Assembly (NCBI GenBank): GCA_910577225.1
Contig: CAJTMV010000014.1
Location: 1 to 64,000, forward strand
DNA: 64,000 nt
Source: an uncultured Eubacterium sp.
Lineage (GTDB): Bacteria > Bacillota > Clostridia > Lachnospirales > Lachnospiraceae
Reading direction: 5' to 3'
Numbering within the stretch: position 1 is the stretch's first letter; the number at the start of each line of letters is the position of its first letter. Below, piece after piece: positions 52,320 to 61,836 of this stretch. The notes under the pieces are model-generated. The model saw only the letters and a list, made by a program, of their open reading frames with translations. It had not been told where the DNA came from and ran no database searches. The position numbers and the translations under genes are program-made.

Positions 52320-53006
52320 GTGGAACAAAATAAGGAGCAGGTAGAGGAAGATATCCTGCAAAATACGGAAACAGTAGATGAGGATACAGCGCAGACATCT
52401 GAGCCAGGGGAGACCGACGAAACAGGAAACGCTGAAACAGAGGACGTAAATACGTCCGATGCGGATACACAGGAAACGCCGGACAGCGAAGAAACCAATG
52501 GAACAGCCGATGCCGAATCCGTTCAGGCTGGCGAGAAAAAAGGGTTTTTCAAAAAAAATAAGAAAAAAGATAAAAAAGATGAAAAGATCGAAGAGCTGAC
52601 CGATCAGGTGAAGCGTCAGATGGCGGAGTTTGATAATTTCCGTAAGCGTACGGAAAAAGAAAAGACGCAGATGTATGAGATCGGCGCGAAAAGTATTATC
52701 GAAAAAGTGCTTCCGGTTGTAGACAATTTTGAACGCGGACTTGCAGCCGTACCGGAAGAAAACAAAGAAGACCCATTTGTAGAGGGTATGAATAAAATTT
52801 ATAAGCAGCTGATGACGATGCTGGAAGAGGCGGAAGTAAAGCCGATCGAAGCGGTTGGCAAAGAATTTGATCCGAATCTGCACAACGCGGTGATGCAGAC
52901 CGAAAGCGAAGAATATGAATCCGGCGTTATCGCGCAGGAACTGCAGAAAGGCTATACGTACCGCGACAGTGTCGTAAGACACAGTATGGTGGCAGTCGTC
53001 AGCTGA
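52320..53006 (+). CDS. grpE: Nucleotide exchange factor GrpE
   Basis: A 228-residue DnaK cofactor with a GTG start after AAGGAG. The first about 80 residues are acidic and low in complexity (Glu/Asp/Thr), followed by a Lys-rich stretch (FFKKNKKKDKKDEK), the long coiled-coil helix (EELTDQVKRQMAEFDNFRKR) and the beta-wing that contacts DnaK (YTYRDSVVRHSMVAV). The long acidic N-terminus is longer than in E. coli but common in Clostridia. Confidence 0.97.
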   Translation: MEQNKEQVEEDILQNTETVDEDTAQTSEPGETDETGNAETEDVNTSDADTQETPDSEETNGTADAESVQAGEKKGFFKKNKKKDKKDEKIEELTDQVKRQMAEFDNFRKRTEKEKTQMYEIGAKSIIEKVLPVVDNFERGLAAVPEENKEDPFVEGMNKIYKQLMTMLEEAEVKPIEAVGKEFDPNLHNAVMQTESEEYESGVIAQELQKGYTYRDSVVRHSMVAVVS

Positions 53007-53132
53007 TGAAATCACGTTTGCCATTTATAATTTATCATATAAATATTAACATCGATCATAGTATGTCCTGCAGGAAGACAGATGTCAGAAAGTATCGCCT
53101 GCTGCGGGATACAAAATCAGGAGGAATGGACA

Positions 53133-55022
53133 ATGAGTAAAATTATAGGTATTGACCTTGGAACAACAAACAGCTGCGTGGCAGTTATGGAAGGCGGCAA
53201 ACCAACCGTTATTGCAAACCAGGAGGGCGCAAGAACGACACCTTCCATTGTAGCTTTTACAAAGACAGGAGAACGTCTCGTTGGCGAGCCTGCAAAACGT
53301 CAGGCAGTAACAAACGCGGAAAAGACGATTATTTCCATTAAAAGAGATATGGGTACCGATCACGGCAGAACCATTGAAGATAAAAAATATTCGCCGCAGC
53401 AGATTTCAGCAATGATTTTACAGAAGCTGAAAGCAGATGCAGAAAGCTATCTTGGAGAAAAAGTAACGGATGCGGTTATTACGGTTCCGGCTTACTTTAA
53501 CGATGCGCAAAGACAGGCGACAAAAGACGCAGGCAAGATCGCGGGTCTGGAAGTAAAACGTATTATCAACGAGCCGACAGCCGCTGCGTTAGCTTACGGT
53601 CTGGATAACGAAAACGAGCAGAAAATTATGGTATACGACCTTGGCGGCGGTACGTTTGACGTATCCATTATTGAAATCGGGGACGGCGTCATCGAAGTAT
53701 TATCCACAAACGGCGATACGAGACTTGGCGGCGACGATTTTGACCAGAAGGTTACCGACTGGATGATCGCAGAGTTTAAGAAAACCGAAGGCGTAGACCT
53801 TTCCAACGATAAGATGGCGCTGCAGAGATTAAAAGAAGCGGCAGAAAAAGCAAAGAAAGAATTGTCCTCTGCGACGACGACCAATATTAACCTGCCGTTT
53901 ATTACAGCGACAGCTGAAGGGCCGAAGCATTTCGATATGAATCTGACCAGAGCCAAATTTGACGAATTAACAAGAGATCTGGTAGAGCGTACGGCAATTC
54001 CGGTACAGAACGCGTTAAAAGACGCTGGTCTTACAAACGGCGATATTACAAAGGTACTGCTCGTAGGCGGTTCTACACGTATTCCGGCCGTACAGGACAA
54101 AGTAAAACAGCTGACAGGCAAAGAGCCGAACAAGAGCTTAAATCCGGACGAATGTGTAGCGATCGGCGCATCCATTCAGGGCGGCAAGCTGGCCGGAGAC
54201 GCTGGCGCAGGAGAGATTTTGCTTCTGGACGTTACGCCGTTATCCTTATCGATCGAGACAATGGGCGGCGTTGCAACAAGACTGATTGAAAGAAATACGA
54301 CGATTCCGACAAAGAAGAGCCAGATTTTCTCTACGGCGGCAGATAATCAGACAGCGGTAGATATCAACGTCGTGCAGGGTGAAAGACAGTTTGCGAGAGA
54401 CAATAAATCACTGGGACAGTTCCGTCTGGACGGAATCCCGCCAGCACGCCGCGGCGTTCCGCAGATTGAAGTTACGTTCGACATCGATGCCAACGGTATC
54501 GTTAACGTATCCGCAAAAGATCTTGGTACAGGCAAAGAGCAGCATATTACAATTACCGCAGGCTCAAATATGTCAGACGACGAGATCGACCGCGCAGTGA
54601 AAGAAGCGGCAGAGTACGAGGCACAGGACCGCAAGCGCAAAGAAGCGATCGATACGAGAAACGATGCGGATTCGTTCGTATTCCAGACAGAAAAAGCGTT
54701 AGAAGAAGTAGGCGCGAGCCTGGATCCGTCAGACAAGGCATCTGTAGAAGCAGATCTGAACGCATTAAAAGCATTGCTGGAAGCAAATCCGCAGGCTGAA
54801 AATATGACAGATTCCCAGGTAGACGAGATTAAGGCTGCCAAAGAGAAGCTGACAGAGAGCGCACAGAAAGTATTTGCAAAGATGTATGAGAACGCGCAGG
54901 CTGCACAGGGCGCAGGCGCAGGCCCGAATCCGTCTGATTTTGCAGGCGCGGCAGGAGCAGCTGACGCAGGCCAGGGCGCGGCAGAAGACGATGTGGTAGA
55001 CGCGGATTTTAAAGAAGTGTAA
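53133..55022 (+). CDS. dnaK: Chaperone DnaK (Hsp70)
   Basis: A 629-residue Hsp70. The ATPase domain starts IIGIDLGTTNSCVAVMEGG and contains VYDLGGGTFDVSI and LLVGGSTRIPAVQ. The substrate domain has DVTPLSLSIETMGG and the lid ends in DDVVDADFKEV, close to the EEVD-type tail. The 24-residue ATPase insert of Gram-negative DnaK is missing, as in other Firmicutes. I start at ATG 53133 after AGGAGGA; the frame is open 17 codons upstream. Confidence 0.98.
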   Translation: MSKIIGIDLGTTNSCVAVMEGGKPTVIANQEGARTTPSIVAFTKTGERLVGEPAKRQAVTNAEKTIISIKRDMGTDHGRTIEDKKYSPQQISAMILQKLKADAESYLGEKVTDAVITVPAYFNDAQRQATKDAGKIAGLEVKRIINEPTAAALAYGLDNENEQKIMVYDLGGGTFDVSIIEIGDGVIEVLSTNGDTRLGGDDFDQKVTDWMIAEFKKTEGVDLSNDKMALQRLKEAAEKAKKELSSATTTNINLPFITATAEGPKHFDMNLTRAKFDELTRDLVERTAIPVQNALKDAGLTNGDITKVLLVGGSTRIPAVQDKVKQLTGKEPNKSLNPDECVAIGASIQGGKLAGDAGAGEILLLDVTPLSLSIETMGGVATRLIERNTTIPTKKSQIFSTAADNQTAVDINVVQGERQFARDNKSLGQFRLDGIPPARRGVPQIEVTFDIDANGIVNVSAKDLGTGKEQHITITAGSNMSDDEIDRAVKEAAEYEAQDRKRKEAIDTRNDADSFVFQTEKALEEVGASLDPSDKASVEADLNALKALLEANPQAENMTDSQVDEIKAAKEKLTESAQKVFAKMYENAQAAQGAGAGPNPSDFAGAAGAADAGQGAAEDDVVDADFKEV

Positions 55023-55109
55023 AGAATATCACAAATGAAACGACAGGTTACAAGGAAGAAGCGATAAAAGAAATAACAGAAATAAAATTGTGCAGGCAGA
55101 GGAAAAGTT

Positions 55110-56294
55110 ATGGCAGAGCAGAAAAGAGATTATTACGAGGTTCTGGGGATAGCAAAAAATGCCGGGGATTCGGAGATTAAAAAAGCATACCGTGTCCTCG
55201 CAAAAAAATACCATCCGGATATGAATCCTGGTGATAAAGAAGCAGAAAAAAAATTCAAAGAAGCGTCCGAAGCCTATGCGATCTTAAGCGATCCGGAAAA
55301 ACGCAAACAGTATGATCAGTTTGGCCACGCGGCATTTGAAGGCGGCGGGGGCGGCGGAGGAGGCGGTTTCGACTTCTCCGGAATGGATTTTGGCGATATA
55401 TTCGGCGATATATTTGGCGACTTTTTCGGCGGTTCCAGCAGCAGACGCAGCAGCAACGGGCCGATGAAAGGAGCCAATGTACGCGCCAGTGTACGGATTA
55501 CGTTTGAAGAAGCAGTCTTTGGATGTGAGAAAGAATTGGAACTGGTATTAAAAGACGATTGTCCGGATTGCCATGGAAGCGGTGCAAAGCCTGGTACGAC
55601 GCCTGAGACCTGTACAAAGTGCGGCGGCAAAGGCAAGGTGATGTTCACACAGCAGTCCCTGTTTGGTATGGTGCAGAATGTACAGACCTGTCCGGACTGT
55701 CGCGGTACTGGTAAAGTTGTTAAGGAAAAGTGTCCGCATTGTCATGGAAACGGATATGTGTCCAATAAGAAAAAGATTGCAGTCAGCATTCCGCCGGGCA
55801 TCGATAACGGTCAGAGTGTGCGGATTCGTGAAAAAGGAGAACCGGGGTCCAACGGAGGTCCGAGAGGAGACCTGCTTGTCGAAGTAATGATTACCAGTCA
55901 TCCGATTTTCCAGAGACAGGATATGCATATTTACTCCACAGCGCCGATTTCTTTCGTGCAGGCAGCGCTTGGCGGAGAGATCCGGATCAGTACGATCGAC
56001 GGCGACGTATTGTACAATGTCAAGCCGGGAACGCAGACGGATACAAGAATCCGGCTGAAAGGCAAAGGCGTACCGTCCCTGCGGAACAAAAATATCCGCG
56101 GCGATCAGTATGTGACGCTTGTCGTACAGGTGCCGACCAGCTTAAGCGCAGAGGCAAAAGACGCGCTGCGTAAATATGACGAGCTAAGCGGCGGTTCTTT
56201 AAAAAATTCGTCTGACGCATCCGCGGCAGGCGGCAGAAAGAACGGACGTAAGACATTTAAAGATAAAGTAAAAGACATTTTTGACGATATTTAA
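55110..56294 (+). CDS. dnaJ: Chaperone DnaJ (type I Hsp40)
   Basis: A 394-residue J-protein. The J domain (1-70) has HPD in KKYHPDMNPGD. A Gly/Phe-rich segment follows (GGGGGGGGFDFSGMDFGDIFGDIFG), then four CxxCxGxG zinc repeats (CPDCHGSG, CTKCGGKG, CPDCRGTG, CPHCHGNG) and two beta C-terminal domains. It ends with a Lys-rich tail. It closes the heat-shock operon; a weak hairpin follows at 56303. Confidence 0.97.
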   Translation: MAEQKRDYYEVLGIAKNAGDSEIKKAYRVLAKKYHPDMNPGDKEAEKKFKEASEAYAILSDPEKRKQYDQFGHAAFEGGGGGGGGGFDFSGMDFGDIFGDIFGDFFGGSSSRRSSNGPMKGANVRASVRITFEEAVFGCEKELELVLKDDCPDCHGSGAKPGTTPETCTKCGGKGKVMFTQQSLFGMVQNVQTCPDCRGTGKVVKEKCPHCHGNGYVSNKKKIAVSIPPGIDNGQSVRIREKGEPGSNGGPRGDLLVEVMITSHPIFQRQDMHIYSTAPISFVQAALGGEIRISTIDGDVLYNVKPGTQTDTRIRLKGKGVPSLRNKNIRGDQYVTLVVQVPTSLSAEAKDALRKYDELSGGSLKNSSDASAAGGRKNGRKTFKDKVKDIFDDI

Positions 56295-56302
56295 AAAGAA
56301 AG

Positions 56303-56347
56303 GGCCTGTCAGATTTGAGAAAGTAAGGATCTGGCAGGTCTTATTTG
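56303..56347 (+). terminator. Possible terminator after dnaJ
   Basis: GGCCTGTCAGAT (56303-56314) pairs with ATCTGGCAGGTC (56329-56340), with two wobble pairs, followed by TTATTT. The stem is good and the T-run poor. The rest of the 253-bp gap to 56547 shows no gene I can support. Confidence 0.55.
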
Positions 56348-56547
56348 TTGTATATATGGAAAAGACCGCGTCATTTATTGCCAATCGTACAGAAAATGGG
56401 GGACAGAAAGACCGGCCAGTTGTGAAATATGTAGAAAAATTAAATTTCGTACGAGAAACACTTGTTTTTTGATTCAATATTAGCGAAAATAAAGAACAGA
56501 GTCTTAATTATAGTTCAGCCTCAGGCAGAAACAGGAGAGAGAATGGA

Positions 56548-57165
56548 ATGACAAAACAGGTACCAGGAGTCCGTTCGGGGAATGGCGGCTTTCTGCAGAA
56601 GCCGGAAATACAAAAACCAGAACAAAAGCAGCCTGTAAAAAGTCTGTCAGATCAGGCGTCGGAACGAATCATACGCAGACAGCACGAGTTTGAAATGTGG
56701 CGGAAAGAGGAGACCGAGCGTCTGGAGACAGGAAAGCAGAATCTGCGCAGGCAGACACGCCAGATCGAGCAGGAACGCATTCAGCTGAATATTGAAAAAG
56801 CGCATTTTTATCGTCAGCAGGAGTTTCAGGAGACGAAAAAGAAGCATGAAGAACATCTTTTGGAAATGAAACGACAGATTCTGGAGGGAGAACTGTACAA
56901 GCTGGCAGAGGAAAAAAAGCAGTTTGAACAAAAAAAGAGCTTTTACGATCAGGTAGAAGCGTATCAGAAAGAAGATATCCGTACAAAACCGGCATCGATC
57001 CACGGGACGATGTTCTTTGCGGGAGTCAACAGCATGGGTTCCTTAAAAAAGCGGTATAAGGATTTGCTGAAAATCTATCATCCGGACAATAAATGCGGGG
57101 ATACGGACGCGATCCAGGAAATCAACCGGGAATACCAGCGTCTGATGGCGAAGCTGCAGGGATAG
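56548..57165 (+). CDS. Coiled-coil protein with C-terminal J domain
   Basis: A 205-residue protein. Residues about 30-145 are a charged Glu/Lys/Gln-rich coiled coil (IIRRQHEFEMWRKEETERLE...). The C-terminal about 45 residues carry J-domain helices II and III with the HPD triad in KIYHPDNKCGD and EINREYQRLMAKL. Helix I is the preceding SLKKRYKDLL region. J domains are usually N-terminal, so a coiled-coil body with a terminal J domain suggests a scaffold that recruits DnaK to a specific partner. The partner is unknown. It lies between dnaJ and prmA and is probably co-expressed with the latter. Confidence 0.85.
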   Translation: MTKQVPGVRSGNGGFLQKPEIQKPEQKQPVKSLSDQASERIIRRQHEFEMWRKEETERLETGKQNLRRQTRQIEQERIQLNIEKAHFYRQQEFQETKKKHEEHLLEMKRQILEGELYKLAEEKKQFEQKKSFYDQVEAYQKEDIRTKPASIHGTMFFAGVNSMGSLKKRYKDLLKIYHPDNKCGDTDAIQEINREYQRLMAKLQG

Positions 57166-57190
57166 GATGCGGCAGAAAGGTCAGAATATT

Positions 57191-58180
57191 ATGAAATGGG
57201 ACAAATATACAATCGCTACAACTACGGCAGCCGAAGACATTATCAGCGCCATGCTTGGCGAACTCGGTATTCAGGGAGTGGAGATTGAAAATTATGTGCC
57301 TCTGACGGAGGAAGAGGCTGGAGGGATGTTTATCGATTTTCCGCCGGAGCTGCCTGCGGACGACGGAACGAGCAGAGTCAGCTTTTATCTGGACGCTGCG
57401 CAGGACGCGAAAGATCTGCTGGAGCAGGTGCGGGCTGCGCTGGAGGAAGAAAAACAATATCTCGATATCGGTTCCGGCGTCATTACAAAGGAACAGACCG
57501 AAGACGCAGACTGGATGAATAACTGGAAACAGTTTTTTCAGTCTTTTACGATTGGCGATATTTTAATCAAGCCGACATGGGAATCATTAAAGACAGAAGA
57601 TCAGGACCGCATACTCATAGAGATCGATCCCGGCATTTCGTTCGGTACAGGAAAACATGAAACGACCCGCCTTTGTATCCGTCAGCTGCAAAAGTATATG
57701 CAGCTGCTGCGGGAGACGAAAACCAGCAGCGATAAAGACGGACTGCGCGTGCTCGACGCAGGCTGCGGCAGCGGGATTTTGTCTATTGTGGCGTTAAAAC
57801 TGGGCGCCGCGCATGTAACCGGTATCGATATCGACGAGAACTGTATCGTTTCTTCCAGGGAAAATATGCAGGTGAATCATCTGGACGAGTCTTTGTGGAA
57901 TTTTTACTGTGGCAATCTGATCGAAGATCCGTCGATGCAGCAAAGGGAAGGAAACGGCGGCTATGACCTGATTACCGCAAATATTCTGGCGGATGTGATT
58001 ATTCCGATGGCGCCGGCTCTGTATCAGTGTCTTGGACCGGAAGGGATTCTGATTACGTCCGGAATTATTGATTTTAAGGAACAGGAAGTTCACAAAGCGC
58101 TGACAGATACCGGTTTTTTCATACTTGAGACAAACTACGACGGCGAATGGGTAAATATTACGGCGCAAAAACCGAAATAA
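57191..58180 (+). CDS. prmA: Ribosomal protein L11 methyltransferase
   Basis: A 329-residue SAM methyltransferase that trimethylates L11. The N-terminal domain recognises L11 (MKWDKYTIATTTAAEDII...). The catalytic domain has SFGTGKHETTRLC, VLDAGCGSGILSIVALKLGA (SAM site) and the NIL motif in LITANILADVI. I start at ATG 57191 after AAAGG; the frame is open 8 codons upstream. dnaJ-prmA-rsmE adjacency is frequent in Firmicutes. Confidence 0.96.
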   Translation: MKWDKYTIATTTAAEDIISAMLGELGIQGVEIENYVPLTEEEAGGMFIDFPPELPADDGTSRVSFYLDAAQDAKDLLEQVRAALEEEKQYLDIGSGVITKEQTEDADWMNNWKQFFQSFTIGDILIKPTWESLKTEDQDRILIEIDPGISFGTGKHETTRLCIRQLQKYMQLLRETKTSSDKDGLRVLDAGCGSGILSIVALKLGAAHVTGIDIDENCIVSSRENMQVNHLDESLWNFYCGNLIEDPSMQQREGNGGYDLITANILADVIIPMAPALYQCLGPEGILITSGIIDFKEQEVHKALTDTGFFILETNYDGEWVNITAQKPK

Positions 58181-58244
58181 AGTCTGCGCAGCCGTCCGCA
58201 AACGAGACGGTTATGGGAAAGGACTCAAAAAAAGGAGCGGCATT

Positions 58245-59054
58245 GTGTATCAGTTTTTTGTAAAAGAGGAACAGGTTGGAAAGGATTTTATTACGATTAC
58301 AGGACCGGATGTCAATCATATCAAAAATGTTCTTCGGATGAGGCCGGGAGAAATTGTGCGCGTCAGCAGCGAAGGCGGACAGGATTATGCCTGCAGCGTT
58401 TTGGAGCTGACGGATACGTTTGTCCAGCTGGATATTCAGGACGCGGGGATTGCGGGGACGGAACTGTCAAATCAGATTTTTTTGTTTCAGGCGCTGCCCA
58501 AAGGCGACCGTATGGAAACGATCATACAAAAAGCCGTGGAGCTGGGCGTTTCTGAGATTGTTCCGGTTTCCATGAGATATTGCGTCGTAAAGCTGGACCA
58601 ACACAGGGCGCAGGCAAAAGTCAGGCGCTGGCAGGCAGTCGCAGAGAGCGCGGCCAAACAATCCAAACGCAGCCGGATTCCGACTGTGCATCCGGTCATG
58701 GATTTTAAAGAAGCCGTATCCCATGCGATGGAATGCGACTGCCGGCTTGTGCCGTATGAAAACGAACGCGGGATGCAGTCGGCTGCGGAGGCATTCCGGG
58801 CAATCCGTACGGGAGATCGCATCAGCGTTATGATCGGGCCGGAAGGCGGATTTTCGTCTGAGGAAATCGATACAGTAAGAAAAAAGATGCAGGTACTTTC
58901 TCTTGGGAGACGGATTCTTCGGACAGATACAGCGGCAATTACCATGATGTCGGCGCTGATGCTGCATCTGGAAACGATGGAGCAGATGGAACAGCTAAAG
59001 CAGATGAAATCGATGGAACAGTCAGGTCAGACGGACGAGGCGAGCGGAGTATAG
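58245..59054 (+). CDS. rsmE: 16S rRNA (uridine-1498 N3)-methyltransferase
   Basis: A 269-residue SPOUT-fold enzyme. A PUA-like N-terminal domain (residues 1-70) is followed by the trefoil-knot domain with KGDRMETIIQKAVELGVSEI, MIGPEGGFSSEE and the closing LGRRILRTDTAAI. The start is GTG 58245 after AAAGGAG. The C-terminal 25 residues are a Met/Gln/Glu-rich tail (EQMEQLKQMKS), not part of the usual fold. The cysteine desulfurase follows by 4 bases. Confidence 0.95.
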   Translation: MYQFFVKEEQVGKDFITITGPDVNHIKNVLRMRPGEIVRVSSEGGQDYACSVLELTDTFVQLDIQDAGIAGTELSNQIFLFQALPKGDRMETIIQKAVELGVSEIVPVSMRYCVVKLDQHRAQAKVRRWQAVAESAAKQSKRSRIPTVHPVMDFKEAVSHAMECDCRLVPYENERGMQSAAEAFRAIRTGDRISVMIGPEGGFSSEEIDTVRKKMQVLSLGRRILRTDTAAITMMSALMLHLETMEQMEQLKQMKSMEQSGQTDEASGV

Positions 59055-59058
59055 AAGA

Positions 59059-60213
59059 ATGGAAGCATATTTAGATAATTCAGCGACGACAAGATGTTCA
59101 AAGCGCGTGCAGGAAATTGTAGGAAAGACGATGGATATCGCCTATGGCAATCCTTCTTCGATGCATAAAAAAGGATTGGAAGCCGAGCAGTATGTAAGAG
59201 AAGCCGCGCAAAAAATAGCAAAAACGATGAAAGTATCCGAAAAGGAGATTATTTTTACATCCGGCGGGACGGAATCGAATAATTTCGCGCTGATCGGCGC
59301 GGCGATGGCGCACAGACGCAGCGGCAACCGGCTGATTACGACGCAGATCGAGCATCCGTCCGTATTAAATACGATGGAATATTTAAAGGAACAGGGATTT
59401 GAGATCGTATATCTGCCGGTGGATCAGACCGGCATTGTTTGTATGGACGCGCTCAGGGAGGCGGTCAACGATCAGACGATTCTTGTTTCCATGATGCAGG
59501 TAAACAATGAAATCGGGTCCATACAGCCCATTGCCGACGCGGCAGCGATCGTTCATGAGAAACGACCGAACGCGCTGTTTCATGTGGATGCTGTGCAGTC
59601 TTATGGTAAAATGCAGATTCGTCCAAAGAAAATGGGCGTGGATCTGCTGTCAGTCAGCGGACATAAAATACATGGACCAAAAGGCATCGGATTTTTGTAT
59701 ATCAAAGAAAAGACGAAAATAAAGCCAGTTCTGTTTGGCGGCGGTCAGCAGGCGGGACTTCGTTCCGGAACGCACAATGTGCCGGGAATCGCCGGCATCG
59801 GCGAAGCGGCGGCAGAGGCGCATGAAGATCTGGAGCAGAAAGCGGCATACCTGCGCAGTCTCAAAGAGCGTCTGATTGCGTGGACGGCAGGCATCGAAGG
59901 CCTGGTAGTTCACGGTGCAACAGGGCAGGACAGTGCGCCGCATATTGTCAGCCTGTCCATCCCCGGCATCCGCAGCGAGGTGATGCTTCATGCACTGGAA
60001 GAATACGACATCTGCGTATCTGCCGGTTCCGCCTGTTCGTCGAATCATCCGGCGCAGCTGCATACGCTGGAGGCGCTTCATCTGGAACCGGAGCTGATAC
60101 AGTCTGCGCTTCGTTTTAGCTTCAGCACGCATACCAGAATGGAAGAAATCGATTATGCGACTGACAGGCTGGCGGAATTAACGCTGAAACTGCGCAGATA
60201 TACAAGACGTTAG
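59059..60213 (+). CDS. Cysteine desulfurase (NifS/IscS class V aminotransferase)
   Basis: A 384-residue PLP enzyme that takes sulfur from cysteine. The PLP lysine is in SGHKIHGPKG, the sulfur-carrying Cys in VSAGSACSSN, and the pyridoxal Asp/Gln in DAVQSYGK. The position, 28 bases before thiI, points to sulfur supply for 4-thiouridine in tRNA, as NifZ does in Bacillus subtilis, rather than for general Fe-S assembly. No iscU or sufU is adjacent. Confidence 0.95.
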   Translation: MEAYLDNSATTRCSKRVQEIVGKTMDIAYGNPSSMHKKGLEAEQYVREAAQKIAKTMKVSEKEIIFTSGGTESNNFALIGAAMAHRRSGNRLITTQIEHPSVLNTMEYLKEQGFEIVYLPVDQTGIVCMDALREAVNDQTILVSMMQVNNEIGSIQPIADAAAIVHEKRPNALFHVDAVQSYGKMQIRPKKMGVDLLSVSGHKIHGPKGIGFLYIKEKTKIKPVLFGGGQQAGLRSGTHNVPGIAGIGEAAAEAHEDLEQKAAYLRSLKERLIAWTAGIEGLVVHGATGQDSAPHIVSLSIPGIRSEVMLHALEEYDICVSAGSACSSNHPAQLHTLEALHLEPELIQSALRFSFSTHTRMEEIDYATDRLAELTLKLRRYTRR

Positions 60214-60241
60214 AAAGAAAAAACAGTAGAAAGGGTACTTT

Positions 60242-61423
60242 ATGTATCAGGCATTTTTAATTAAATACGGTGAGATTGGCATCAAAGGCAAAAATCGCCA
60301 TATTTTTGAAGACACGCTCGTCAGTCAGACGGCAAACGCTTTGAAAAACGTAGACGGCGAGTTTGTCGTACGCAAGGAAAATGGAAGAATTTACGCAGAG
60401 GCGCAGACCGCGTTCGATCTGGAAGAAGCGGTTGAGGCGCTTCGATGTGTATTTGGCATTGTCGGTATCTGTCCGGTCGTATTAACCGAAGACGAAGGAT
60501 TTGAAAAACTGGCGCAGACGGTAATCTCTTACGCACGTGAGGCGTTTCCTTCGCACCATGCGACGTTTAAGGTAGTTACAAGACGCGCCAGAAAAAATTA
60601 TCCGATGGAGTCGATGGAAGTAAGCGCAGCGTTAGGCGAGCGTTTGCTGGAGGCGTTTCCGGAACTAAAGGTCGATGTACATCACCCGCAGGTGACGCTG
60701 CATGTGGAAATACGCAACAAAATCAATCTGTATTCACAGACGATCAAAGGCCCGGGCGGAATGCCGGTAGGAAGCGCGGGACGCGCCATGCTGCTGCTGT
60801 CCGGAGGAATCGACAGTCCCGTGGCCGGATATATGATCGCAAAGCGCGGGGTGAAAATCGACGCGGTTTATTTTCATGCGCCGCCTTATACGAGTGAGCG
60901 TGCCAGACTGAAAGTGATCGATCTGGCAAAAACGGTGGCAAAATATGCCGGCCCGATTCGTCTGCATATTATTAATTTTACAGAAATCCAGCTCTATATT
61001 TATGATAAATGTCCGCATGATCAGCTGACGATTATTATGCGCCGTTATATGATGAAGCTGGCGGAGCATTTTGCGGCGGAAAACGAGGATCTGGGACTGA
61101 TTACCGGAGAAAGTATCGGACAGGTTGCCAGTCAGACGATGCAGTCTCTGGCAGTGACGAATGAGATCTGTACCATGCCGGTCTATCGGCCGCTGATTGG
61201 ATTTGACAAGCAGGATATCGTAGATATCGCGCAAAAGATCGGAACTTATGAAACGTCCGTGCTGCCGTATGAAGACTGTTGCACGATATTCGTTGCAAAG
61301 CATCCGGTAACAAAGCCGAATTTAAAGTCGATTCGAAAGTCCGAGACGCATCTGATACCAAAGATCGATGCGCTGATGCAGGAGGCGATAGAAACGGCAG
61401 AGACGATCCGTGTGGAGGCGTGA
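60242..61423 (+). CDS. thiI: tRNA 4-thiouridine synthase
   Basis: A 393-residue enzyme that thiolates U8 of tRNA. Domains in order: an N-terminal ferredoxin-like domain, THUMP (about 60-165) and a PP-loop pyrophosphatase domain with the SGGIDSP motif. It ends after the pyrophosphatase domain; the C-terminal rhodanese domain of the E. coli enzyme is missing, as in Bacillus. The conserved disulfide-relay Cys pair is thus partly supplied by the desulfurase upstream. RBS AAAGGG. Confidence 0.95.
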   Translation: MYQAFLIKYGEIGIKGKNRHIFEDTLVSQTANALKNVDGEFVVRKENGRIYAEAQTAFDLEEAVEALRCVFGIVGICPVVLTEDEGFEKLAQTVISYAREAFPSHHATFKVVTRRARKNYPMESMEVSAALGERLLEAFPELKVDVHHPQVTLHVEIRNKINLYSQTIKGPGGMPVGSAGRAMLLLSGGIDSPVAGYMIAKRGVKIDAVYFHAPPYTSERARLKVIDLAKTVAKYAGPIRLHIINFTEIQLYIYDKCPHDQLTIIMRRYMMKLAEHFAAENEDLGLITGESIGQVASQTMQSLAVTNEICTMPVYRPLIGFDKQDIVDIAQKIGTYETSVLPYEDCCTIFVAKHPVTKPNLKSIRKSETHLIPKIDALMQEAIETAETIRVEA

Positions 61424-61426
61424 AAA

Positions 61427-61452
61427 AAGCCCGCGCCTTGCGGGCGGGCTTT
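61427..61452 (-). terminator. Terminator between thiI and the HPr-like gene
   Basis: AAGCCCGC (61427-61434) pairs with GCGGGCTT (61444-61451). Read on the minus strand it ends in six T, a good terminator for the HPr-like gene; on the plus strand only three T follow. A second perfect palindrome, CAGGCAGC/GCTGCCTG (61461-61476), lies beside it. Confidence 0.8.
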
Positions 61453-61494
61453 GCGGCATGCAGGCAGCGCTGCCTGATGCGGCGTGCATGATCA

Positions 61495-61728
61495 TTATGC
61501 AGCAAGGTAAGGTTTGATCACTTCTAAAATTGCTTCGAGTTCTTCCTCTGCATGAATTGCCAGATCGATCGGCTTTGAAAGATCCAGACTGAAAATACCC
61601 ATAATGGATTTTGCGTCAATCACATATCTTCCGGAAATCAGATCAAAATCATAATCGAACTGTGTGATCGCGTTGACGAACGATTTTACCTTATCGATAG
61701 AATTTAAGGAAATCTGTACGGTTTTCAT
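61495..61728 (-). CDS. HPr-like protein lacking the phospho-histidine
   Basis: A 77-residue HPr-fold protein. The region around KSIMGIFSLDL (Ser41) matches the regulatory Ser46 loop of HPr (KSIMGVMSL). The catalytic GIHARPA loop is replaced by SIDKVKSF, so the PTS histidine is absent. This is the pattern of Crh, which keeps only the HPr-kinase serine and acts as a CcpA co-regulator. Whether this one does so is inference. ATG 61728 follows AAAGGAGG; an upstream in-frame ATG exists at 61773. Single gene, terminated at 61427. Confidence 0.85.
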   Translation of the reverse strand: MKTVQISLNSIDKVKSFVNAITQFDYDFDLISGRYVIDAKSIMGIFSLDLSKPIDLAIHAEEELEAILEVIKPYLAA

Positions 61729-61836
61729 TATGTAACCTCCTTTGGTCGTAGTATTCAGATGATACTTCATCACATTTTATAGTAACGTTTTTAATTGAAA
61801 AAGTCAATATATGAGAAAAGAAAAGAGTTAAAAACT

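Noticed and set aside
52296..53024. A 242-codon minus-strand frame over grpE, rich in Phe and hydrophobic residues
   Set aside because: It is the mirror of the GrpE acidic/lysine codons; the apparent membrane protein is an artefact.
56281..56472. A 63-codon plus-strand frame after dnaJ
   Set aside because: It starts inside dnaJ, covers the weak hairpin, has no ribosome site and no recognised family.
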